DNA from: CAVYWD01 sp963772225
Lineage (GTDB): Bacteria > Myxococcota > Myxococcia > Myxococcales > UBA5297
Direction: 5' to 3'
Length of the DNA: 64,000 nucleotides
Assembly: GCA_963772225.1 (NCBI GenBank)
Contig: CAVYWD010000005.1
Coordinates: 496,001-560,000 of the forward strand
This document shows, piece by piece, positions 1 to 7,005 of the stretch (its first letter is position 1; every line of letters starts with the position of its first letter). The translations under genes were made by a program, and so were the position numbers. The notes under the pieces are model-generated. The model ran no database searches. It had not been told where the DNA came from and saw only the letters and a program-made list of their open reading frames with translations.

Positions 1-2
1 TG

Positions 3-164
3 AGCGGCTACGCTTTGCCCGAGGATCTCGAGCGAGCCGCTCGAGCCGGCTTTCAGCGCCACATCGCCAAACCGCCCGACCTGGAGCGGCTGGAGGAGCT
101 CTTTTGGAGCATCCAGCCCTCGGGCGGTGGGCCGGGCGCTCCGGAGTCGCGCAGAGACAGATGA
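3..164 (+). CDS. C-terminal end of a response-regulator receiver domain protein (5' truncated by window edge)
   Basis: An open frame runs in from the window edge and stops at TGA 162-164. The visible 53 residues read SGYALPEDLERAARAGFQRH, then IAKPPDLERLEELF and a short Gly/Pro/Arg tail. This matches the last third of a CheY-like receiver domain: the conserved Ser/Thr-Gly-Tyr strand, the 'AGF' helix and the invariant Lys-Pro loop (IAKP). A receiver this close to a C-terminus is typical of hybrid histidine kinases, which are common in this kind of genome, but a stand-alone regulator is equally possible. The phospho-accepting Asp and the rest of the protein lie outside the window. Confidence 0.8.
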   Translation, partial: SGYALPEDLERAARAGFQRHIAKPPDLERLEELFWSIQPSGGGPGAPESRRDR

Positions 165-280
165 TCCCTTTCAGCGTCCGAGGCGCCCTGACGGCGAGGC
201 GCGAGGTGCGCACGGACCCGAAGGTATGGCATTCCTCTCAGCCACGACTCGGCCTGACGCGAGTCGAAGAGGAGACGGCA

Positions 281-1264
281 ATGTTCAAGGCAATCCTGGT
301 CGAGAAGACGGCCGCGGGCACCGAGGCGAAGCTCACCGAGCTCGCCGACGAGCAGCTCCCGGACGCCGACGTGACGGTGCGGGTCGTCGCCTCCACGCTC
401 AATTACAAGGACGCGCTGGCGCTCACGGGCCGCTCGCCGGTGGTGCGCAAATTTCCCATGGTGCCTGGCATCGACCTCGCCGGGACGGTGGAGGCGAGCC
501 GCGATCCGGCGTTCAAGCCCGGCGACGCCGCGACGATGAACGGCTGGGGCCTGGGCGAGACGCACTTCGGCGGCCTCGCGCAGCGCGCGCGCGTAGGGGG
601 GGAGGCGCTGGTGAAGATCCCCGCGCCGTTCGACGCCAAGCAGGCGGCCGGCATCGGGACGGCGGGCTTCACGGCGATGCTGTGCGTGCTCGCGCTGGAG
701 CGGCACGGCGTGCAGCCGGCCTCGGGCGAGGTGCTGGTGACGGGCGCCGCCGGCGGAGTGGGGAGCGTCGCGGTGGCGGTGCTGGCGCGCCGCGGATTCA
801 CAGTGGTGGCGTCCACCGGCCGGCCTTCCGAGGCGGGCTACCTCGAGGCGCTCGGCGCCGCGCGCATCCTCGACCGCGCCGAGCTGTCGGCGCCGGGGAA
901 GCCGCTCGGGCCCGAGCGCTGGGCGGGCGTCGTCGACGTCGTCGGCGGCCAAACGCTCGCGAACGCCTGCGCGACGACCAAGGCCTTCGGCGCGGTCGCC
1001 GCCTGCGGCCTCGCCGGCGGAATGGACTTCCCGGCCACCGTGGCGCCGTTCATCCTTCGCGGCGTGGCGCTCTACGGCATCGACAGCGTGCACGCGCCGC
1101 GGGCGCTCCGGCAGCAGGCCTGGGACCGCCTCGCCAAAGACCTCGACCCGGCGGCGCTCGCCGGCATGACGCGCGAAATAGGTCTCGCCGATGCGCTTCC
1201 GGCCGCGAGCGACCTCCTCGCGGGAAAGGTGCGGGGCCGGCTCGTGGTGGACGTGAACCGGTAG
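281..1264 (+). CDS. AcuI/YhdH-type quinone oxidoreductase (acrylyl-CoA reductase family)
   Basis: This is a 327-residue medium-chain dehydrogenase/reductase. The start at ATG 281 follows AAGAGGAGA and gives the usual MFKAILVEK opening; in-frame codons upstream are not protein-like. It has an N-terminal GroES-like fold (LNYKDALALTG, PGIDLAGTV) and a Rossmann domain with the nucleotide motif GAAGGVG at residues 155-161. No zinc-binding Cys set is visible, as expected for the zinc-free YhdH/AcuI subgroup. Members reduce acryloyl-CoA to propanoyl-CoA or act as NADPH quinone reductases; the real substrate cannot be read from sequence. It is a single gene, convergent with the RluA-family gene. Confidence 0.85.
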   Translation: MFKAILVEKTAAGTEAKLTELADEQLPDADVTVRVVASTLNYKDALALTGRSPVVRKFPMVPGIDLAGTVEASRDPAFKPGDAATMNGWGLGETHFGGLAQRARVGGEALVKIPAPFDAKQAAGIGTAGFTAMLCVLALERHGVQPASGEVLVTGAAGGVGSVAVAVLARRGFTVVASTGRPSEAGYLEALGAARILDRAELSAPGKPLGPERWAGVVDVVGGQTLANACATTKAFGAVAACGLAGGMDFPATVAPFILRGVALYGIDSVHAPRALRQQAWDRLAKDLDPAALAGMTREIGLADALPAASDLLAGKVRGRLVVDVNR

Positions 1265-1354
1265 TGTCGGGCGGGCGGCGCTTTCGCCTGCCGGCGCCTG
1301 CTGAAGCCCGAGCGTGTAACGAAAATGGTCTCTGGAACGACCTCTCCCCCTTCG

Positions 1355-1380
1355 CCCCCTCCCCGCGAGCGGGGAGGGGG
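1355..1380. terminator. Bidirectional hairpin between convergent genes
   Basis: A perfect 10-bp stem (CCCCCTCCCC at 1355-1364, GGGGAGGGGG at 1371-1380) with a 6-nt loop lies between the convergent reductase and RluA-family genes. There is no strong T-run, so termination strength is uncertain. The C-rich arms also resemble a dispersed repeat type seen in GC-rich genomes. Confidence 0.5.
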
Positions 1381-1426
1381 ATGGGGGGTGAGGAAAATCG
1401 CGCGACGCTATCGCGCCGGCGCCTGT

Positions 1427-2323
1427 TCAGCTCAGCTCCACAGGGGGCAGTGCCACGAGCTCCATCCGCCGGCCCGTGACGGGGTGATCGAACGCGAGCC
1501 TCCAGGCGTGCAGCCAGTACCCCAGGTCGCCGGGGAGCGCGCCGGGGCGCGGGGCGCCGCCTGGGCCGTAGAGCGGGTCGCCCACCAGCGGGTGGCCGGC
1601 GTAGGCCAAGTGGATGCGGATCTGGTGCGGCCGCCCGGTGTGGATGCGGACCTCGGCCAGGGAATGCTCGCCTCGGATCCCGACGCGGCGGACGTCGCTG
1701 AGCGAGGGCTTGCCGGAGGGCGACGCGGCGTACAGCGCGCCCAGCGCCGCGTGCTCCACCGGGCCGATGGGCGCGCCCACGCTGAAGGGCTCTTCGGGGA
1801 GCAGGCCCTGGGCGAGGGCGAGGTAGCGCTTCTCCACCGCGCGGCCGCGCCAGAGCGCCTGCAGGCGCGAGCGGGCCTGCGCCGTCCGCGCGAAGAGCAA
1901 GAGCCCCGAGGTCCCGCGCCCCAGGCGGTGCATCGGCGCCCAGGCGGGGTCGCGCCGCCGGACGAGCGCGAGGAGCGTGTGGGCGAAGAAGTTTCCGGCC
2001 GGCGCGCTCGGCAGGCCGGAGGGCTTGGCGACGGCGAGGAGGTCGGCGTCTTCGTAGACGACGCTGAAGGAGAGCGGCACGTCCTCCTCGAGCCAAGGCG
2101 GCCGGTTCCACGATAGGTGTTGCCCGGGTCGCACAGGTTGCTCGGCCGCCGCGGTCGCGCCGTCGAGCTCGACCTCGCCCCGCGCGATTTTCGCGAGCCA
2201 GGGCTCGTCGCGCTCGGGGAAGCGGCGCTCGAGCCAGGCGAGGACGGTCGAGCCGCGCGCGTCCGCGGAGAGCTGCTCGCGGTAGCAGTAGCCGGAGTTC
2301 AGGGAGGCAGTCACTCGGGGCAC
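1427..2323 (-). CDS. RluA-family pseudouridine synthase, catalytic Asp position is Gly
   Basis: The 298-residue protein has the RluA (COG0564) fold: VVYEDADLLAVAKPSGLP, MHRLGRGTSGLLLFA, HTGRPHQIRIHLAYAGHPLVGD and YWLHAWRLAF. It would isomerise uridine in rRNA or tRNA. In the signature loop, where most RluA proteins have HRLDxxTSG with a catalytic Asp, the codon at 1919-1921 is GGG (Gly135). I have the impression that some subgroups carry HRLGxxTSG, so this may be natural, but activity by the classical mechanism is uncertain. The N-terminal 55 residues resemble an S4-like RNA-binding region. The start is GTG 2323 (GAGG 12 nt upstream); GTG 2314 is the alternative. It lies downstream of the phosphoesterase on the same strand. 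Confidence 0.85.
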   Translation of the reverse strand: MPRVTASLNSGYCYREQLSADARGSTVLAWLERRFPERDEPWLAKIARGEVELDGATAAAEQPVRPGQHLSWNRPPWLEEDVPLSFSVVYEDADLLAVAKPSGLPSAPAGNFFAHTLLALVRRRDPAWAPMHRLGRGTSGLLLFARTAQARSRLQALWRGRAVEKRYLALAQGLLPEEPFSVGAPIGPVEHAALGALYAASPSGKPSLSDVRRVGIRGEHSLAEVRIHTGRPHQIRIHLAYAGHPLVGDPLYGPGGAPRPGALPGDLGYWLHAWRLAFDHPVTGRRMELVALPPVELS

Positions 2324-2460
2324 CGGCGTGCCGAGCCTCGGACCCCGGCGCCGATCGCCTGGGCGCTGCAGCGAGCTCCGGCCCGACGGGTTTGGCGCGA
2401 CATCGCCGGCAGTGTAGCGGAGCGCCGCGGGAACCGCGAGGCAGGCGCCATGCGCGAGAC

Positions 2461-3378
2461 CTACGCCGCGCTCGCGCCTCGGGCCATCGGGCGCTCGCGG
2501 GCGAGGGGCGGCTCGAAGCCGTCGAAGTCGAATCGCGGCCGGAGCCCATCGCGCGTCGCGCGGCGGCCCAGGACGTCGCTCGCCCATGCGGCCAGCTCGA
2601 GGTTGGTCGCCGACAGGTCGACCCACCGCTCGTCCATGACTCGCCCGCCGGCGTGGGCCAGCATTCGCACGCGGCCGACGTCGGGGCTCGCCCCGGCGTT
2701 GAGGACGCGCAGCGGGCGCGGGCCCTCCAAGGTCAGCTCGCTGACCGCGTGGCGGTGCCCGTGCAGGACGAGGTCGCAGCGGCCCGAGAGCCGCGCGAGG
2801 AGCTCGCGGCCCAGCGGCAGCTCCCCGGCATTGGGCCAGCCGACGAGGCGGGCCAGGCGCTCGTAGAAGTGGTCCTCGGGCAGCTCGTACAAGTGGTGAT
2901 GGAGCATGAGGGCGCAGAGGGCGCCGCGCGGCGCGGCGTCGACGGCCCGGTCGACCTCCTGGATGTCTTCGCGCGTGAGCTCGCCGTGGCCGTCGATGAG
3001 CGAGCAATTGTGCGGCGCCGTCGAGTCGAGCCGGACCACGTGGAGCCCCGGCGCGCTCGCGACCTGGATGCGCCGGGACATGAGAAAGCGCCCGGCGTTG
3101 TCGCCCAGCCGGTCGTGGTTGCCGGGGATGACCACCAGGCGGTCCTGGAGCGGCGCGAAGATGGAGCGGAAGGCGGCCAGCTCCTCCAGCCGGCCGCGGT
3201 GGGTCAGGTCGCCGGTGATGAGCACGTCGTCCACTCCGGCGGAGTGGAGCGAGCGGCAGAGGCTGCGCGCCGCGTCGTCGTTGGCGGCGGACTTCCCGAT
3301 GTGCAGGTCGGAGACGTGAGCGAGAGTCCGCAAAGGGAGGGCTCCTTGGCTCGCCCGCTTGAAGGGCGCGGGGTGCAT
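2461..3378 (-). CDS. Calcineurin-like metallophosphoesterase
   Basis: This 305-residue protein contains the full metal-ligand series of the family: HVSDLHIG (DxH), LITGDLTHRG (GDxxxRG-like), VIPGNHD (GNHD), LHHHLYE and HGHRHAV (GHxH). It should bind two metal ions and hydrolyse a phosphomono- or diester; the substrate is unknown. The start is the first ATG (3378) that precedes the conserved LRTLAHVSDLH strand. An Arg/Ala-rich tail (RERPMARGASAA) follows the domain. No signal peptide is visible, so it is probably cytoplasmic. Confidence 0.88.
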   Translation of the reverse strand: MHPAPFKRASQGALPLRTLAHVSDLHIGKSAANDDAARSLCRSLHSAGVDDVLITGDLTHRGRLEELAAFRSIFAPLQDRLVVIPGNHDRLGDNAGRFLMSRRIQVASAPGLHVVRLDSTAPHNCSLIDGHGELTREDIQEVDRAVDAAPRGALCALMLHHHLYELPEDHFYERLARLVGWPNAGELPLGRELLARLSGRCDLVLHGHRHAVSELTLEGPRPLRVLNAGASPDVGRVRMLAHAGGRVMDERWVDLSATNLELAAWASDVLGRRATRDGLRPRFDFDGFEPPLARERPMARGASAA

Positions 3379-3865
3379 GGGACCAAAGGCGCGTGACGGG
3401 CGGGCTCCCGGCGATTGACGGGGAGGTGAAATCCGCTTGCGCGGAAGGCCAGCGGGAGGTGGGAACTCCACGGACGTCTCGATTTTCGGCCTGGCCCCAT
3501 TGCGCCCTTCTGTGGAGGAGCACCGGAGGAGCACCGGCTCGACGTCGCTCCAGAGCCAGCGCGGCAGCCGCGCTCGACGGCCAAGCGAGCAAGGCGAAAA
3601 AATCCCTGAGTGGCGCCCTCGCGGGTCTTTCTGCCCTCGCCCTTCGCGCGGCGGCGATCGCCCCCGCTGCGCCATCGCTCGCCGCCGCGGCGATCGGGCG
3701 CGAGCCCGCAGGAGGCGCCGTCCGCGCCCTCAGGTGTCGCGGTCAGGTCGAGGGCGCCACGGCGCGCGCGGCGGAGCCGGATCCGAGCGCCTGACAATGT
3801 AAGGTCGAAGAGGGGCGCGCAACCTCCCCGGTCGCGCCGTGTTGGAATCCCGAAGCGGAGGCGAC
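3379..3865. other. Intergenic region, contains copy A of a dispersed repeat
   Basis: No convincing gene was found between the divergent phosphoesterase and lipoprotein genes. The right half (3579-3705) is a dispersed repeat also present at 5458-5583. The remaining bases should hold the two promoters, but no clear -35/-10 pair stands out in this GC-rich sequence. Confidence 0.5.
3579..3705. repeat. Dispersed repeat, copy A (~127 bp)
   Basis: This block begins GGCCAAGCGAGCAAGGCGAA and ends TCGGGCGCGAGC. It aligns over its whole length with 5458-5583 at roughly 80-85 percent identity by eye, including the shared core CGCCATCGCTCGCCGCC. The minus-strand translations of both copies share a pattern like ERWR..GDRR.AKGE, but neither has a start or looks like a gene. 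It is probably a genome-wide intergenic repeat. Confidence 0.7.
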
Positions 3866-5033
3866 ATGAACGGCAAGTCAGCAGGTCATGCGGTTCTCAC
3901 CGGGGCTCTTCTGGCGTTGGCGGCCTGCTCGAGCAACCTCGACAGCGGCGACTCGGGCTGCGCCCGCTGCACGCTCGACGCTTCCGAACAGGCCTTCGAC
4001 GCCGGTCATGACACGGGCAACTCGGGAGAGGCAGACGCCGCCTCGGATTCGGATGCCGGTGTCGCCGAAGAGGCGGACGCCGGTGCCGACTCCGGCAGCC
4101 TGGCCGGGCCCGACTCCGGCGCGCCGCTCGCGTTGTCCGACTGCCCGACGCAAGGCAAGGGCGCGATTGCGGCCGTCGGGCCCTGCTTCACCATCACCCC
4201 GGCCCAGGCGGGCGCGGAATCCGTCAGGGACGAACGCCGATTTGCCCCAGTACGCGCTCGAGCCGAGCGGAGCGCCTAAGGCGACGCTCTTCTTGGCGTT
4301 GAACGCCAGCATGGGCACGCCGGCCAGTATGATCGCCGACCCCGCCACGAACATCTTCAACGCCGCTGCTTCGAAGGGCTACCACGTCCTGGCGCTGGCG
4401 TACTCCAGCGCCGACATCATCGGGGTGCTGTGCTCCGGCAACGATGCGTGTTTCGAGGCGACGCGGAGATCAGTGATTCTGGGAACTCACGAAGGCGGCT
4501 CCGCCCTGGACGTCTCGATCCAGGAGGGAGTCGTGTGGCGTCTTGAGGCCACGCTCCGCGCGCTGGCGACAGCGCGACCGAACAGAGGCTGGGACGAGTT
4601 CCGGGTGCCCGGTGGCGCCGACTCCTCCTCGCGGGTCGCGTGGGGCCGCGTCTTCTCAAGCGGTCATTCGCAAGGAGGAGGACACGCGGCGTTTTTGGGC
4701 AAGCTTTTCCCGCTCAAAGGAGTGCTGCAGCTCTCGTCGACCTGCGACGCGGTGGGGGCCACCCCGGCCTCGTGGACGAGCAGTTCAGGGGACTGGGCCA
4801 CCGCGGCTTCCACGATTCTCGGGTTCGCGGCGCCGACGCTCTTCGATACTGGCGGCATCCCCGTCGGCGGTGACACCATCTGCCCTCGGCACGTGGCTGT
4901 CTGGCAGAACATGGGCATGCCCGCCGGGAACATGCACGATGACGCTGCGACCTGCGGGGCTACGGGGAGCACGCACTCCGCATCGATCCAGTGCACCGAC
5001 AACGCCTCGCGCTGGCTGGAGATCATCCCCTGA
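3866..5033 (+). pseudogene. Secreted lipoprotein with alpha/beta-hydrolase-like domain, broken by one frameshift
   Basis: The start ATG 3866 follows GGAGGCG and opens a lipoprotein signal (MNGKSAGHAVLTGALLALAAC, lipobox Cys). A ~75-residue Asp/Ala/Gly-rich linker follows, typical of myxobacterial surface proteins. The first frame is lost near base 4216. The next frame then continues in conserved style (NPSGTNADLPQYALEPSGAPK onward) to TGA 5031-5033. The second part carries a GHSQGGGHAAF nucleophile elbow and a late His (HDDAATCG), so it is a probable esterase or lipase-like hydrolase. Removing one G from the GG at 4216-4217 restores a single ~389-codon frame. It may be a true pseudogene or a sequencing indel. 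Confidence 0.7.
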
Positions 5034-5126
5034 AACGCCGTCAGCGCTTTGAGCGCCTAGGAAATCCCAAGGCCCCAGTCATCCACCGCGCCCGGTAGGC
5101 CTTCAGTGAGGGCGAAAAGCCTCTCG

Positions 5127-5252
5127 ATGCGCACGCTCATCCAGAACGGGACCGTGGCAACCGGCTCGGACCTCGTGCTCGCGGATTTCCTGACCGAAGG
5201 CGAGAACCCGCCGCAACGGCTTCTACGTCGCCACGGGCGCCCCGCTGAATGA
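5127..5252 (+). pseudogene. N-terminal fragment resembling dihydropyrimidinase/hydantoinase
   Basis: ATG 5127 opens MRTLIQNGTVATGSDLVLAD, then FLTEGE. This matches the start of D-hydantoinase/dihydropyrimidinase family enzymes (LIkNGtvVta...yvADvLvEGE). After about 28 residues the similarity stops and the frame closes at TGA 5250-5252. The metal-binding domain of the amidohydrolase is absent, so this can only be a remnant of a ~450-residue enzyme. The identification rests on a short, well-conserved strand pair; chance similarity is possible. Confidence 0.45.
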
Positions 5253-5457
5253 CAGACTCAAGCGGCTAGCTTGAAGGACTCGGAGGACGCTCCGAGTCGT
5301 TTGCGGAAGCCTCGCCCGAGCGATCGGACCAGCGGCCGGCGCAGATGGCCGATTCAAGTTCCAAGACCTCCGCTTCTATCCAGCTGCACGCGTTCGCCCT
5401 TCACCTCCGCCCGGCCGCTCCCGACGAGGAGCTCGACTCCGCGCCCTACGGCCCTAC

Positions 5458-5583
5458 GGCCAAGCGAGCAAGGCGAAAGGGCCGCTGAGCGGCGCCTTCG
5501 AGGGCCTTCTGGCCTCGCCCTTCGCGCTGCGGCGATCGCCCGGGTTGCGCCATCGCTCGCCGCCACGGCAATCGGGCGCGAGC
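5458..5583. repeat. Dispersed repeat, copy B (~126 bp)
   Basis: Second copy of the repeat at 3579-3705, in the same orientation. The two copies flank the broken lipoprotein esterase and the hydantoinase-like fragment, so the ~1.9-kb interval could be lost or gained by recombination between them. Confidence 0.7.
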
Positions 5584-5760
5584 ATGCCCGCCCGCCCAGC
5601 GCGGGCGCCGCCGCGCGCCCCACGGGGGAGTGGGGTAGTCTCCCGCGAGCTGGCCCCGGGCATGGCGCGCCCATAGCGGCCTCGCCGGTCCGGTCATAAC
5701 CAAACCCTCGCCAGCCGGGTCTACGGCATCCTAGGTGTGGAATCCCTTCGCGGAGAACCC

Positions 5761-7005
5761 ATGCGCCCCACGCTCGTCGCCGCCGCCGGTCTGCTCCTCT
5801 GGGCGAGCTGTTCCAAGCCGGAGGCCGCCGACCCGGCAGGGGCGCGGGCCGCGCGCGCCGTTCCGGTCGCCGTCGCGGCCGTCCAGCAGCGCGACGTGCC
5901 GGTCTACCTCGACGGGCTCGGCAGCGTCACCGCCCTCATGACCGTGGCCGTCCGCGCGCAAGTCGACGGGCGCCTGGACCAGGTCTTCTTCAAGGAAGGG
6001 CAGGTCGTGCACCGCGGCGAGCTCCTCGCGCAGATCGACCCGCGCCCCTACCTCAACCAGCTCCACCAGGCCGAGGGCCAGCTCGCCCGCGACCAGGCGC
6101 AGCTCGACGTCGCGCGCCAGGACCTGCAGCGCTACCAGGACCTGGTGAAGGAAAAGCTCATCCCCCAGCAGCAGCTCGACCAGCAAAAGGGCCTCGTCGG
6201 CCAGGCCGAGGGCACGGTGCGCGTCGACCAGGCCGCGGTGGACGTCGCCCGCCTCAACCTCGACTACGCGCGCATCACCTCGCCCATCGACGGCGTCGCG
6301 GGCATCCGCGCCCTCGACCCCGGCAACCTGGTGCACGCCAGCGACCAGACCGGCATCGTGGTCCTCGCCCAGCTCGACCCCATCGCGGTCATCTTCACGC
6401 TGCCCCAGGACGCCCTCACCGAAGTCGCTCGGCAGAAAGCGCAAGGGACGCTCGAGGTCGTGATCTTCGACCGCGACGGCGTCCAGGAGCTGGGCCGCGG
6501 CTCGCTGCAGGTCATCGACAACGCCATCAACGCCTCCACCGCCACGCTGCGCCTCAAGGCCGCCCTGGCGAACCCCAACGGCGGGCTCTGGCCGAACCAG
6601 TTCGTCAAGGCGCGCCTGATGCTCGCCGCGCGCAAAGGCGCCCTCGTGGTCCCCTCGGCGGCGCTGCAGCGCGGCCAGCAGGGCACCTTCGTTTACGTCA
6701 TGGTCGCCGACCAGACGGCGCAGCCGCGGCCGGTAGTGCTCGATCTTTTGCAGGGCGACGACGCGATCATCGCCAAGGGCCTGTCGCCGGGCGACTCGGT
6801 CATCGTCGAGGGACAGAGCCAGCTGCGCCCCGGCGCCAAGGTGGCGGTGCGCGGCGCGGGCAAGCCCGCGGACTCCGCTGCTCCCGCGGCGCCAGAAGGC
6901 GGCAAGCCGCGCGCGAGCGCCGCCGCCCCCGGCGCCGCGCGGGCCGAGCACGAGGGCCGCGCGCAGCCGCGCCCGGCCTCCGCCACGGCCCGGGAGAGCC
7001 CGTGA
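5761..7005 (+). CDS. RND efflux periplasmic adaptor (MdtA-like membrane fusion protein), lipoprotein
   Basis: The 414-residue adaptor starts at ATG 5761 (GGAG 8-9 nt upstream). An upstream in-frame ATG at 5737 would bury the signal peptide. The N-terminus MRPTLVAAAGLLLWASC ends in a lipobox with Cys17. A lipoyl/barrel-sandwich half (VRAQVDGRLDQVFFKEGQVV), an alpha-hairpin rich in Gln and Ala, the second lipoyl half (ITSPIDGVAGIR), a beta-barrel and a membrane-proximal domain (VVPSAALQRGQQGTFVYVM) follow in the usual order. The C-terminal ~55 residues are Ala/Pro/Arg-rich and unusual. It links the inner-membrane pump to an outer-membrane channel; no TolC-type gene is in the window. It overlaps the next gene by 4 bp (GTGA). 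Confidence 0.92.
   Translation: MRPTLVAAAGLLLWASCSKPEAADPAGARAARAVPVAVAAVQQRDVPVYLDGLGSVTALMTVAVRAQVDGRLDQVFFKEGQVVHRGELLAQIDPRPYLNQLHQAEGQLARDQAQLDVARQDLQRYQDLVKEKLIPQQQLDQQKGLVGQAEGTVRVDQAAVDVARLNLDYARITSPIDGVAGIRALDPGNLVHASDQTGIVVLAQLDPIAVIFTLPQDALTEVARQKAQGTLEVVIFDRDGVQELGRGSLQVIDNAINASTATLRLKAALANPNGGLWPNQFVKARLMLAARKGALVVPSAALQRGQQGTFVYVMVADQTAQPRPVVLDLLQGDDAIIAKGLSPGDSVIVEGQSQLRPGAKVAVRGAGKPADSAAPAAPEGGKPRASAAAPGAARAEHEGRAQPRPASATARESP

Larger units (their letters stand above)
5034..5760. other. Intergenic region with a gene fragment and dispersed-repeat copy B
   Basis: This 0.7-kb stretch lacks an intact gene. It holds a 42-codon fragment resembling the N-terminus of a dihydropyrimidinase (5127-5252), the second copy of the dispersed repeat (5458-5583) and, at its right end, the GGAG ribosome-binding site of the efflux operon. 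The mix of debris suggests past rearrangement. Confidence 0.5.

Noticed and set aside
3204..3797. 197-codon minus-strand ORF upstream of the phosphoesterase
   Set aside because: It consists of the dispersed repeat and promoter region; the in-repeat translation is shared with the other copy but has no start and no domain.
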